Shown here in pieces: positions 46,217 to 57,640 of a stretch of 64,000 nucleotides of DNA. This DNA comes from Vitis vinifera (Eukaryota; Streptophyta; Magnoliopsida; Vitales; Vitaceae). The translations under genes were made by a program, and so were the position numbers. Under the pieces are notes generated by a model. The model had not been told where the DNA came from. It saw only the letters and a program-made list of their open reading frames with translations, and did not search any database. The stretch spans positions 27,467,001 through 27,531,000 of the forward strand of contig NC_081817.1 in NCBI RefSeq assembly GCF_030704535.1, written 5' to 3'. The number at the start of each line of letters is the position of its first letter. The stretch's first letter is position 1.

Positions 46217-48399
46217 TAAATCTCTTTTTACAAAATTTAAAATTTTATTAATAAATTTAAGAAGAAGAAAAAATTAAAATTTCAATCACATTACGGATTA
46301 TAAATATTTTAAAACCAATGAAATTTGAATTATATATATATATATATATTAATTATTGGGTTAATTAACTATAATAATACCATTAATCAATAGCCATTGA
46401 TCCTCTCTCACTAATCTATAAACCATTGACCTACACTTGCACATTATTTTCGAATTTTTATTTTAATTTTTGAGCATAATGTGATGAAAAATATAAGAAA
46501 AAAAAATATTGGTTCAATTTCAACCCAAATAGAATGAATTAAGCCAAATCAAATTCAAATATTGTTGAATTATATTGGTTTGAATCATGATTATAATCAA
46601 ATTTCAAATTAATTACATTCATTTTGATTCTTGAGTTGTTTAAAAACCACCTAAATAAGATCTAATTCAATGTCAAATATCTTTTATATAAGATATTTTA
46701 CAAAAGATATAATTTCTCATGCTTCAACCTATCTTTAGTGGTTCTCGCTTTATTTTTTCTCTCAATAAGGTAGCTTAAAAGTTGTAATTAGCAAATGGAG
46801 AAGTGGGTAGTCTCATTAAAAATGGAATGCTATATCTATATTGCATGTGCAATCATGGGCCCTATGTTACATAGGCCATGTGGGTGTGCTCATGCATTGG
46901 AGTGATCGAAGATCCTTTTCTTTGTCTCTTGTCAAAATTAAATCTATTGTCTAGATAAAGAAAGAAAAAAGAAATTATTTTTTATTCATACATTATTGTA
47001 TGTCCTAGATTTTGTATATCAACATTAATATTTTTCAAGGAAAAGCAAACATGGGAGTTGGGCCCCACCACAACTGATCTTAGGTCATCTTGTCATATTT
47101 TTGTATTTTTAAAAAAATTTAATGCTAAAAGCTTGGAATTGTGTAAAATTTTTCTTCTAATAAATAATAAGTATTGTAACCACTAATTTTTCATGTTAGT
47201 TTTTTTTTTTAAAAAATGTGGTCCATATGACTTATTTCATTATTAATTATCTATTATTTAATTTAAAATATAATTATAATTAATAATATTAAGTACTAAA
47301 ATTCTATTGATCTTGAGGATATATTTTCTAAATAACCATTTATATTAATGAAATATGAAAATAGATCCTACTTATATTTGGTTCTCAATAACTATATTTA
47401 CAGTTTTCTCTTCATCAAGAAATCTAAGTAAAACTATAAGGGTAAAGAGATAAACCGACTTTTCTCTAATTTGTTCTTCTCTATAATTTTTTTTTTTATT
47501 AATCTCGTGAATCAAGGTATGTTTTTTTGATTATTTACTTTATCTATCAAAATCACAAAGTTTTAAAACTTGAAAATTAGGTTATGCATAATTGTTTTCC
47601 ATAAATTAAAGAAACCCTAACATTGCATGCTCAATGGTGATTATTGCTTTAATTTAATTAATTAAAAAAACAAAAATATGATCAAATGGTTATCATTAAT
47701 TGTTTGATATTCACCATATGCACCATTCCATTCCATCATATTTTTATAGGATGTATGTCACCCTAATTTCTTTGTTTTTCCTATTTTTTTAATTGTTGAT
47801 AAAAATGACATTAGTAGCCTTAATTTGTATAACGGTGTAACTTTAGCAACAAGATCTTTGGTTGAGTTTGGGTATTGATTTTTAGGATTAGCCATAATCA
47901 ACCTCTGAACTATAGCTTCTATGGCATATTAGTTCCCAAAAAAAAATAAAAATCTTCACTTTCTCCTCTTAAATATGTATGTGACTTCACCAAAAGTCCT
48001 TCAATCCTTTAGCTATTAATCTTTAGGGATGAAAATATAGCGATATATCAACAATATATTGCCTATATATCATGTATCGGAAGACCTCGACACGATTATT
48101 TCCATCAATGAGGAGATTTGATCTAAATGGTAAACGCAGCTAAATGGATTTTGGTGTTGGGAGTGTAGGTAGCTAAATCTTAATTACAAAAATGGGCAAC
48201 AAACGTTTGAGCAACAATTTGTCATAAATAAGCAATCCCAATGGTTCCTCGAGACTTAGCTTAAGCTTCAAATAGAGTCAGAAATGGAGATCAAGGAGAA
48301 TTTTGGATAGATTCTTCCTCTCTTAATCAGTGATGCTTGACGAGGTTGTGGAATATGAGGTTATCTTCTAGTAAGAATCATCCCCAAGAGTTTGACTAA

Positions 48400-49000
48400 A
48401 CTTGATCCGCACCTATAATTTGTTTAGAGGCAAAAATTTAAGTTAGCTTAAGAATTATGGTTTCTACACTGACATGCAAAACGGTACCATAAAAATACCC
48501 ACAACATTTATTCCTTTGCAGCATCTTGGAAGTATAGATCAATCGTCTCGGATTGGCTTCTCCCATTGTTTTAGACCATGAGTAATGTCTTGACTATATG
48601 TCACAACAGCCTTCCAAATAAAGTAAGTACTCTTGTCATTTTTAAATTCTGATATTAAAAGAATAGACCAAGAAGAAACACAAATAGGCATAAAGAACAA
48701 TGTGATAGTTCAAAATGAACGCTTACCATCTACAGGCTAGACCTTGTCAAAAAGATGGATGCTTCATTCTTTGAGGCCAAACATAGAAGCTCAATTATTT
48801 TTCCTGCAAAAAATCGTATCAAAATTTATTTTCCACTGCATAAAAAGTAAAATTTATAACAATTCTCAAGATATGAACAAATCGTTGATGAGTCTCACCG
48901 ATGTCATAGGAGGTTGCCACTACAAGAAGTTGGATCTTTGGCTGCAGCCAAGACCTGCAGTTAAAAGTAAGTCAATGCGTGCCTATGAGATACAGGTGCA
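48400..49000 (-). repeat. NLR 3'-flank duplicate, copy 1
   Basis: Imperfect copy of 53470-54000. Shared phrases include ttggcttctccca, tttttaaattctg and cgcttaccatct/ggcttaccatct, in the same order and orientation. Judged from context (53244-55130 hold NLR C-terminal relics), these stretches derive from NLR 3' untranslated or downstream DNA. Confidence 0.7.
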
Positions 49001-49459
49001 AAGTGCAAACACTGAAGACCGCGACAAGGTGTAACCATAGGGGGGACAATTAAATCTTATGACTGTGGTCAGGCATAATCGTGTGGCCATAAGTCTTTTG
49101 CTATAGCTGCAGCCACCTTTTTTCCACAACTATGAGTGTTGTACAACTATAGTAAGTCATGGCTGCACCCATAATTGTGTAAACACAGGGTATTTTTGGC
49201 CGGCACTATAGATCTCCCTACAAAGCTGCTACTACGGGTTGTGATATGGACACATGCATGTTGTCTCTTCAAACTCTAAGCATGCAGCCTAAGAATAATT
49301 GAGGCAAGCCGGACATGTAAAAACTGTGGACATGTGCATGCAGTCTTTTCATTGGTAATGCACATTCATTCAACTCTGATTTCATAAAGCATCATTCAGT
49401 CGTAAGGTTTGTGCTTAAAAGTATATATATTCTTAAAACTTTGACAAACCAAGTCACTA

Positions 49460-49824
49460 TCAACAAGCAAGTGATATACCTATCAGCTCCATGGAGTTCT
49501 GTTTGAAATTGAAGACTGTTGCAGCATCTTTATCTCCCACAACTTTGGTGCCATTGGATGAAGTAGTAGGGCAGAGATTGTCTAAAAATGCCAAGCCATG
49601 ACCATGAGAGGCCTCCAAGGATAGAAAAATCCTTTTCAATCTGCAGTCTTTAGTATGCTGCAAACAATATAATCTTAATTAAGGAAATATGTGATTGCAG
49701 ACTTCTCATTTTTGTATTTTCTTTGCTTACCATTCAACATTTCTTGGTCAATGGCAATGTAGGACTCCATTCGCCCTGTGTGTTTAAGAAAGCTTGGCTC
49801 TGGGCTAACCTCTGGGTTCAACCT
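49460..49824 (-). other. Exon-like open stretches, unidentified
   Basis: Two minus-strand stretches look like exons. 49733-49824 reads LNPEVSPEPSFLKHTGRMES between a tgcag acceptor and a gtaagc donor. 49460-49660 reads CRLKRIFLSLEASHGHGLAF and NGTKVVGDKDAATVFNFK between a tttgcag acceptor and a gtatat donor. Their phases do not join cleanly: splicing at the obvious sites gives an immediate stop. I do not recognise the protein. It may be a decayed gene fragment captured in the NLR graveyard, or chance. Confidence 0.2.
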
Positions 49825-50913
49825 GCATTTTGAGAAATCAGCTAATTAATAGTGATTGCATGTACAGAGGAATTAAAATTTTCTTCTACTTCCCATAAAG
49901 GGGGTTTCTCCATCTCTCCAACCTCTAAGTAGCTGTCTTAGTTAACTCATTTCTCCTCTTCAAGTCCTGCAAGATCAACATACTACCAGATTGAACACCA
50001 TACTTATTTTAATAATAGAGTGTCAAGGAAAACTGAGAAGTCATCTAAGAGAAGCACCAAAGCCATTTACTATAATAGGGAAAATCATCTATATTTTCTC
50101 GTTGGTAGAAGCAACCTAAAAAGAGATGTCAAACATGGATGGATGTGCAATGAATGGTGATTAATTAGGCCAAACAGGTACTGTCTGCAGGTGATCGTGA
50201 TCCTCTAAGGACAAGGCTGCTAATATAGAAACCGTCTTTACAATAGGATCCTAGAATCTTGAGACTCTAGGGTTCCCTCCCAAAGCAAGCCTCTGTGTTT
50301 CATGGGCCACTAGTGAGTGTTACACTAGACCAAAGATGCTTAGTAAGGCAGTCAGAGTTAACGTTAATTCCATAATGCACGGTTTTGTGAACATTAATTT
50401 TAAGCCCATAGAAAATTGCCAAAGCTCTAAGGATCAACTTCAGATTAGAGATTTAAGATTCATCAAAAGAAGAGGATGAAATGGTATATTTGTGAACTAA
50501 ATGTGTGGAAGTTTAACTTTTCCTCTACCAAACTATAATACCTAGTCTCTTCAATTTCCCAAGGGACCCTCATCAACACAACATAATAAGCTGCAGATAT
50601 GTGATTCTTGTCTGAATTGTTGATAGATGACAAGTCTCTTTGACTTCAGAAATGGATGATTGATTTTTAATTGATTCCTTTTTGTGGCAAGGACTACTGT
50701 GAGGTGATGGCCTGATTTGAAGTTCCCATATTGGAGTCGATCTAAAAACAAAAACATGTTGTAAGAGAACTACATGTGCTCTTCTCAATGTTGAAACCGA
50801 TCTTACATATCATATGAAATTTCCTAAGAGATGTTGCACATTCAATATTCCTAGAAAATTTTTTCCAATAAAATGGTGCCATATTGGAAGCTAAGTCCTC
50901 AAAAGTCTATCTA

Positions 50914-51191
50914 GGTGGTGTTTGTTTTTTTACTTAATTCTAAATAGAACCTTAATGCTTAATAGTGTTAAATATTAAATTGTTTGTTTTTGTAGTATTT
51001 TATTTCTATTAAGTATTAAAAAGTAAAGAAAAACTAATATGTTATTTTTTTTATTTAGAAAAATTTACATATTTTGGCTTTTTCTATTTAGTAAAAAGTT
51101 TATAATAAGTCATGAAAAAGTAGAAAAACAAACAACCTAAATTCTGAAAACAAATTGCTTTAAGCAAAAAGCCAAAAAAACAAACACCACC
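50914..51191. mobile_element. MITE with perfect 18-bp terminal inverted repeats
   Basis: 278 bp bounded by GGTGGTGTTTGTTTTTTT and its exact complement. The ends resemble plant hAT-type MITEs. The flanks ctatctag and aatctaat share only atcta, so any 8-bp target duplication has decayed. The interior is AT-rich and non-coding. Confidence 0.8.
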
Positions 51192-52449
51192 AATCTAATC
51201 CTCAAACTCTTTCCTTTCCTAGTATTTTTCACTTTTTTTTAGCATAATTATAAGCATTATTTCTTAGGCTTTTTAGACAATTATTCTATCAGATTTTACG
51301 AGGTTAAATCAGGTTTTAAATGGGCTCGAAAGTGCAATTTTTCAGAAGTTGTGAAGAAAAGAAAACCATAAATAACCTTGGTTACACTTTTCCTTCTGTT
51401 GTTCATTTTTATAATTTGATATGCTACACTTAAATTAGAAGAATATGTACAGGAAGGATGAGATATTCTTCCCCAAAGACAAAATCTAATATAGAAAAGT
51501 GAAGAGAGAGAGAGAGAGAAACCAATAGAAAAAATAGCTGTATAAGAGGAGATATAAGAAAAATCCACCTATACAAAATACTATGAAAAAGGGCTTAAGT
51601 AAACAACTCCAAGAGTCCAGTGTAAGCTTTTTCTTGCTACCATTTTGCTTTACATATTTCACCATGTTAGAATAAGTCTAGGCCTATCACTCTCCCCCAC
51701 AACACCCCACCCCCTTCTGTCATTTAATTTATCAAGAAAGAAAATACAGTCACTAAGATTAAAATAGTAAAACAGAGTCTAGAATTTCTAAGTAGGAATG
51801 AATTCCTTCCCTGAGAATAAGTCCCTCACAAAAAACTAATTAAATATGCTCTATTGGAGAATATAGAAGAATTCATTCCCAAATTTTCAATATTTAATCA
51901 CTCAAAAACTAACGACAAAATTAGTAATCTCAACAACACCTGCATTAGATACGCACATCCAGATCTAGTCAATGATGTAAAGGCCTCCTTCTTGGCAAAC
52001 TCAGATAGCATGAAACCAAAGCATTTGTTTGCAGAAAATTGACCAACTATAATGAAGAATAAAATTATGAATCACCAGCTCACCTATTCACAGTACAGTT
52101 TGTGGCATTCTGAAAGAATCTGAACAGATTCTTTCCTTGATGATCTGCTTTCAATGTCTTCCAACAATGGATTAAGCTGCAATTACTTAGAACTATTAGT
52201 CCCCTTTACTAAAGAGAGATCAAGTTGAAACATATAATCCCATGCCCCACATCCAAGAGATAGAAGAATCAGATATGATGATCAAGATTTAAGATACGAT
52301 GACTGTTGCAGGTCATTCATTCAAATGGAGGCTTAAATTAGCTAATAATCATATTTGGTTGAAACAACATCTTTATTATTCCCCATCTTACTCTAGGCTT
52401 AGGAATATTGAATCATATATTTTTTGTAGTGTGCAAATCAGAAGATATA

Positions 52450-53462
52450 AAAGTCTTGAATGTTCAGCTATACCAGAAACAACAACTTCATAGCAAAAAC
52501 TTGGGAAATAAAATTGCCAAATCAATCAAGACAACAACATCACATATGCCATGGAATGCTTCAATTATAGTTGAGACTAATCATCAGTTTCTTACTTTGG
52601 AGATGAGATGATCTTACAATGCAATGACAAAGAAACTCCAGAGACAATTTTACACTCAAGGAATATTGCATTCTGGAAACTTCGTTCTCCAACAGTAGAT
52701 ATAATTCCTCCTGACAAAAGAAGAACAAAGGAACAAGAAATTAATACGCTCTTTTGTCGTAGAGTATACATCCACACTGAGCATTATACTACTTGTCTTG
52801 AGTTAAAAATCATATGCAATGGCTTAGGAATAGGGCACTTGACAGTAAACTAAATCATGCACTTCAATTTGGTAGTATGAACTTCTCACTCAACTTGTTG
52901 CTATTGTATTGCCTTGAAGAACCAAAATACAAAAACTGAAACCCTGGCTTAACACTTTTTAAGAAATTGATTGTGAAGAACTAAGATATAAAGAGTTTAG
53001 AGATTGGAAGAGGGGTTAGATTGACAGACCTAAATAATACAGACACATTGATTCAAGTGAACTGACTCATTCCATATGCACCAGCCATCTGTAACTTGTA
53101 AATTAGAAACGAAATAGATTGATTGTAAAATAAGAAATGAAGTAGCCATCAAAAGCAGGAAAAGAGTTGGCATTGCAGACCTGAAATAAATTGTGGATTG
53201 TAGACTCGAGTTGAGAAAAGAGAAGCTACAGGTTCCCTGTGCTTTAGCCATTTGAGATCCATAGATATGAATTCCTGGGACATGATAAGCTATTAGGCCC
53301 ATATGCACCTGCTTCCTTTTCACATCCCTCTAGCAGTGATTTCAATCTCAACAACGAAATGTGAACTACTATTCTACTCTGCCAAATTTGAGGAATGAGC
53401 AGAGCCCCAAATCTCAAATTCTTACAGTACCATGATGTATTGTTAGGATAAGGTGAATACAT
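52450..53462 (-). repeat. NLR 3'-end duplicate, copy 1 of a pair
   Basis: Aligns with 54040-55200 in the same order: aaaaacttgggaaataaa, gatgatcttacaa, aagaagaacaaaggaacaa, tcctgcct-like intron text, then an NLR C-terminal relic. Between these phrases the copies are well diverged. The pair represents old tandem copies of an NLR gene's 3' end and UTR introns. Confidence 0.75.
53244..53400 (-). pseudogene. NLR C-terminus relic 1
   Basis: Minus-strand translation reads LEGCEKEAGAYGPNSLSCPR, which parallels VKRCKKEAGEDWPRISHIPE at the very end of the intact NLR (57641-61030). Nothing upstream of this C-terminal tail is preserved. The DNA beyond it (aacctgaaataa-type phrase at about 53178) also matches the DNA just after the intact gene's stop. 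Confidence 0.65.
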
Positions 53463-53469
53463 GTTTGGC

Positions 53470-54000
53470 AGGTTTGATTAAACTTGATCCACACCTATAA
53501 TTCAACTAGAGACAAAGGTTTGAGTTAGTTTGAGAATGATAATTCCTACAATAACATGTAACATGGTACTATAAAAATACCTACAACATAACTTTCTAGT
53601 ATCTTGAAAGTCTATCAATCATCTCCGATTGGCTTCTCCCACTATTTTAGGACATGAATAATCTCTTGATCATCATATGTTATAATGGCCTGCCAAATGA
53701 AGCATGTATTCGAATCGTTTTTAAATTCTGCTATTAGAAGAACAGTATAATTATAAACTAAGAAGAAAAATTAGTTATCATAAAGAACATTAAATAGTCA
53801 GTTGAAAATGAAGGCTTACCATCTATACATTGTCAAAACGATCTGCTTCCTGATTTGAGGCCAAACATACAACTCCATTATTTTTCCTACAAGTAATAAC
53901 ATAAAAATTTAGTTTCTAAAATCCACTACATAAAAAGTAAAATCTACAACAATTCTCAAGACATGAACAAACCATTGATGAGTCTGTCGTATTTCATAGA
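53470..54000 (-). repeat. NLR 3'-flank duplicate, copy 2
   Basis: Partner of 48400-49000, beginning ttaaacttgatccacaccta (ctaaacttgatccgcaccta in copy 1). It abuts the relic at 53244-53462, so the two repeat types form a composite unit. Confidence 0.7.
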
Positions 54001-54039
54001 AGCCTGCAAATCAAAAGAAATATAAGTTATGAATATTTG

Positions 54040-55200
54040 ACCATTCTAGAGCCAGCAACTTCATTGTAAAAACTTGGGAAATAAAAGTGACAAATCAATC
54101 AAGACAAAGACGTGCATATACCATGGAATATAATTAGTTGTTGTTTTCTCATTTTGGAGATCAGATGATCTTACAACTCAATAACAAAGAAATTCCAGAG
54201 AAATTAACCCACCCTTGCTTCTTTGATGCCAATGCATCTAATCTTCTTTCAGCTGATTCTTCTATTGGGTCTAAAACTGCGGATTCTCCTTAGGCAGGTG
54301 ATCTGTTTATGAAACTGCACTGATTATGCAACTTGACTTTAAAGATGACAAGAGGAGGAGATTCCGGCAACCTTCAAAATCATGTTGAAACGGGAATAGG
54401 ATACCTGCAGTCTTCAGTAGCCAAAGAATAATTCTTCTGATCCAAGTCCAACCTCCTCGAGTTAGATATAGAGACCCAAAATGGAATTTGCACTACAGCA
54501 ATATTGCATTCTAGAAAATTGTTCCTCCAATAGTGGACAACATGATTCCTCCTGCCAAAAGAAGAACAAAGGAACAACAAATTATTACTCTCTTGTGCAA
54601 GTCATAGAAAAGAACATTCACACCAAACAGTATACTAGATTTTGGGTTGTATGAGCTGCTTACTCATTGCTGTTCTATTGCCTAGAAGAACAAAAATACA
54701 AGAACAGAAATCTGGATTAACAGTTTTTAACAAATTGGTTGGCAAGTAATAAGCTATGAAGAGTTTAGAAGTGGGAACAGGGGTTGAAGTGACAAAACTG
54801 AATAAAAAAGACATAGATGGTGCACAAACATTAAAGAGAGCAGAGGAATGACCAAACTGAAAGTATAATGAAATTGAACTGAGTTGTTCCATATACATCA
54901 GCCATCAAAATAAGAAATCAAATGGCATTACAAACCTGAAATAACTTGTGGATAGTACACTTGAATTAAAACGAGAGAAGGAGCCCATTTGTGACTAGTA
55001 GTTATGAATTCTTTGGACATGAGAAGTCATTAGGCCAAACTGCATGTGCTTCCTTTTGACATCTGGCAGTGATTTTAAGTTAGGCAACGAAAAATAATGA
55101 GCTTGGTGATGTGAAGTACCAATCTAGTCTGCCAAATTTGAAGAATAAGCAAAGTCCCAAGTATTAGATTGTCCAATGGAATAAAGTTGCTGAAATCTTG
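54040..55200 (-). repeat. NLR 3'-end duplicate, copy 2 of a pair
   Basis: Second copy of 52450-53462. It contains the NLR tail relic at about 55000-55085 and the same intron-like phrase (acaaacctgaaataacttgt) at about 54933. Confidence 0.75.
55000..55085 (-). pseudogene. NLR C-terminus relic 2
   Basis: Minus-strand translation reads CQKEAHAVWPNDFSCPKNS followed by a stop, parallel to CKKEAGEDWPRISHIPE of the intact NLR and to relic 1. Only the last ~20 codons are recognisable. Confidence 0.55.
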
Positions 55201-56856
55201 GGATTAGATGAGTATTTATTTGGCACAGCCTCTCGAGTCCTCAGAATTTGATGCTATCTTCATCCAAAAAATCTCTTGCCGAAATTCCCTAGGACACAAA
55301 ATTCTACCATCATCAGTATCTACACTTCGGATATCCAAACTTAGACAATAACATATTGTACTTGACAAAATTTAAGTGAGAAGTGATGTACCACAACCTC
55401 TTTTCTGGAAGAGATGTTAGGTCCTTTGAAGCCATCAATACACAGACTATTATGGGAAGCAGGAAGGAGAAAGGAAACGAAGAAGGTAGTACTAAGGATC
55501 CTTAAGATATAGATGTAGTAGCTTGGATGTCAGCTTAGAGAGAATAGAGAGAAAAGGAAATCATGGCAGAAATGAGGGTCGTTGCTGTTTCTCTGCTGGC
55601 AATGCTACTAGCTGCTCCCATATGTTTTTCTCCATCATGGCAGGAATGGGAAGAAGGGTCCAACTAATTCTCCTTGTTTTCTCCCCTCTAAAATAAAGTG
55701 TAACAATTTTTATCAAATTAAATAAGAGAAAATAAATGATCACAAGCAAAAAGAGAGGAACGAATCCTAAACCTGAATAATGCTGACATGTTATAGACAA
55801 CATGTAAAGCCTAAAGATAGCATTGGTTGGCTACCTCTTTCCATGTGCAGCAGTTACTCATAACTTGTCGACATTTATTTCTGAAATATTAGAAAGCATT
55901 CAGCCAATCCTCAACATTACTCCTTTGGTATTGGCCTGATATAGAATAAATCTGCAATAAAAATTTGTCCAATAGAAACCAGTCAAAAAAATTAAAAACA
56001 CGACTCATAACCATGAGAAGGCCTTGCATAATATAAATTGTTTTATGACTTTACATGTATAGAGCAAATGGTGTTTTGGAAGAGCTATTTGCTCTGTAAC
56101 TCTTTACTAATACATATAATAATCAGGTGATTGATAGAATGGTAAACAGAGTAATGTTCTTGGAAGCTAGATTGTAAAGTAATAAAAAGTGAACCCATGA
56201 AAAAAGGAATGCGGGTAGAATTAAAGAGCACATGAATCTTTTCTGGATTGGTCATCTGTTGTTAGTCAATATCAATTTCAAGAACATGAGAAATATTGAG
56301 CCTATCTTTACTTTTTCCATTTTGACATCCTTCCAATAAGTCTAGAGAATTCTAGATTATGAGACTCTCTAGATTAGGTATCAGCACCTCTAATCTTTCA
56401 GATACTTGAGGGAAGTGAGGTGTTTAGCCCCACCATCAACCCATTTTTTCCTTTCACTTGACAACAATTACTTCTTGAATAAAAAAGTTAATGTAAGAAA
56501 ATTTCCAAACATGTAGAACACAAACCCCAAGTAACGAGACATTTTGGCAAACAATCACAAGCAATATCTTTGAACAAATGAATTTCAACCTTTACTAATC
56601 TAAGCATTTTATAGGACAGAGGGCATGAGATAAAAATATAAAAAGATTACTATAGTAAGTGTTGATTTTGTGGATAAATGGAGAGGACTGGGATAATATT
56701 GAGGAAATGCTTTCTCTATGTTCTGTTTTGGTTAGAGTGATATCTTCAAAAATAATAAAAAGCACAAGACATGAGAATTAACACAGAATTGTAAGCACGA
56801 TTTTAACACTCTTTAACAGATTAGATTGTGAACCTAAAATATAAAAAATATGACAT
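55201..56856. other. Non-coding DNA between NLR relics and solo LTR
   Basis: No gene is supported. A 55561-55803 open frame has no domain-like content. No clear repeats are seen beyond short AT tracts. Confidence 0.45.
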
Positions 56857-57437
56857 TGATGGGGGAAAGCCTTTTAAAGTTTATTCAAGGAAGAAAGGGA
56901 AGACCTAAGTAAACTTTAAGTATGATTAATATTAATTAGAATTGAATTATGATTGGTATTTGTTAGAGTCTAATTAGGATTAGCTAGTTGAGTTATAATA
57001 TAATTAGAATTTGAGTCATAATAGGTTATTAGAGTTCTAGTAGACTTTGGATGTTATAATTAGAATTAGAATCATAATAGGTTATTAGAGTCTTACTAGA
57101 CTTTGGATTTCTTAGAGAAGCCTATAAATAGGCTAATCAATGTAAATCAAAGGAATGAATTTGATGAATAATATTATGCTTTCTTTCATTGCAAGGTTGC
57201 AACCCTCAATGGTGAGACTCCATTGATGTTCTTCTAAGTGAGACTCCTAGAAGGCCTTAGTGAGACTCTAAGGTTTTCCATCTTTTCTTCATTCTTTCTT
57301 CTTTCTCTCTATTTCTTATCTTATAATTTTCTCTACCATAAAATTTATTCCTTGTTCCTCTCCTTACACCCTAAAAATAAAACCCTAGCCCACCTACCCT
57401 TGAATGTAGGCAACCATCCTAGGGTTGTCCTACATCA
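56857..57437 (+). mobile_element. Solo LTR with 5-bp target duplication
   Basis: 581 bp with ends TGATGGGGG and CCTACATCA, giving the inverted TGATG...CATCA terminus of an LTR. It is flanked by the direct repeat gacat (56852-56856 and 57438-57442). A TATA box (cctataaataggc, about 57120-57132) sits where an LTR promoter would be. A pyrimidine-rich R/U5-like stretch follows. No internal retroelement sequence adjoins either side, so it is the product of LTR-LTR recombination. The family is not assigned. It stands about 200 bp beyond the 3' end of the intact NLR. Confidence 0.85.
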
Positions 57438-57599
57438 GACATAGGTTGTATATTTACACACAGCATAGAGGAGGCAAACAGAGAATAACCTCTTAACAAA
57501 ATGATGATAAAGTAATAAGAAATGAAGCAGTCAAAAGCAGGACAAGAGATTGGATTGCAGACCTGGAACATAATGTGGATAGCACTATTGAATTAAAGA

Positions 57600-57617
57600 G
57601 AGCAGGCATGCCTGCTC
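57600..57617. other. 18-bp perfect palindrome after NLR stop
   Basis: GAGCAGGCATGCCTGCTC begins 23 nt beyond the stop codon of the NLR gene. It could form a short hairpin in the 3' UTR. No role is claimed. Confidence 0.8.
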
Positions 57618-57640
57618 CTCAATGCCAATCATCCTCTTGA

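Larger units (their letters stand above)
43980..48400. other. AT-rich intergenic region with MITEs and small repeats
   Basis: No gene is supported. The region holds an AAAT microsatellite (44109-44140), a perfect 38-bp tandem duplication (44740-44815), a MITE (45791-46216), a TA tract at about 46331-46350 and several poly-T runs. Confidence 0.5.

Noticed and set aside
55561..55803. 80-aa hydrophobic minus-strand frame
   Set aside because: No domain, no splice context; AT-rich DNA.
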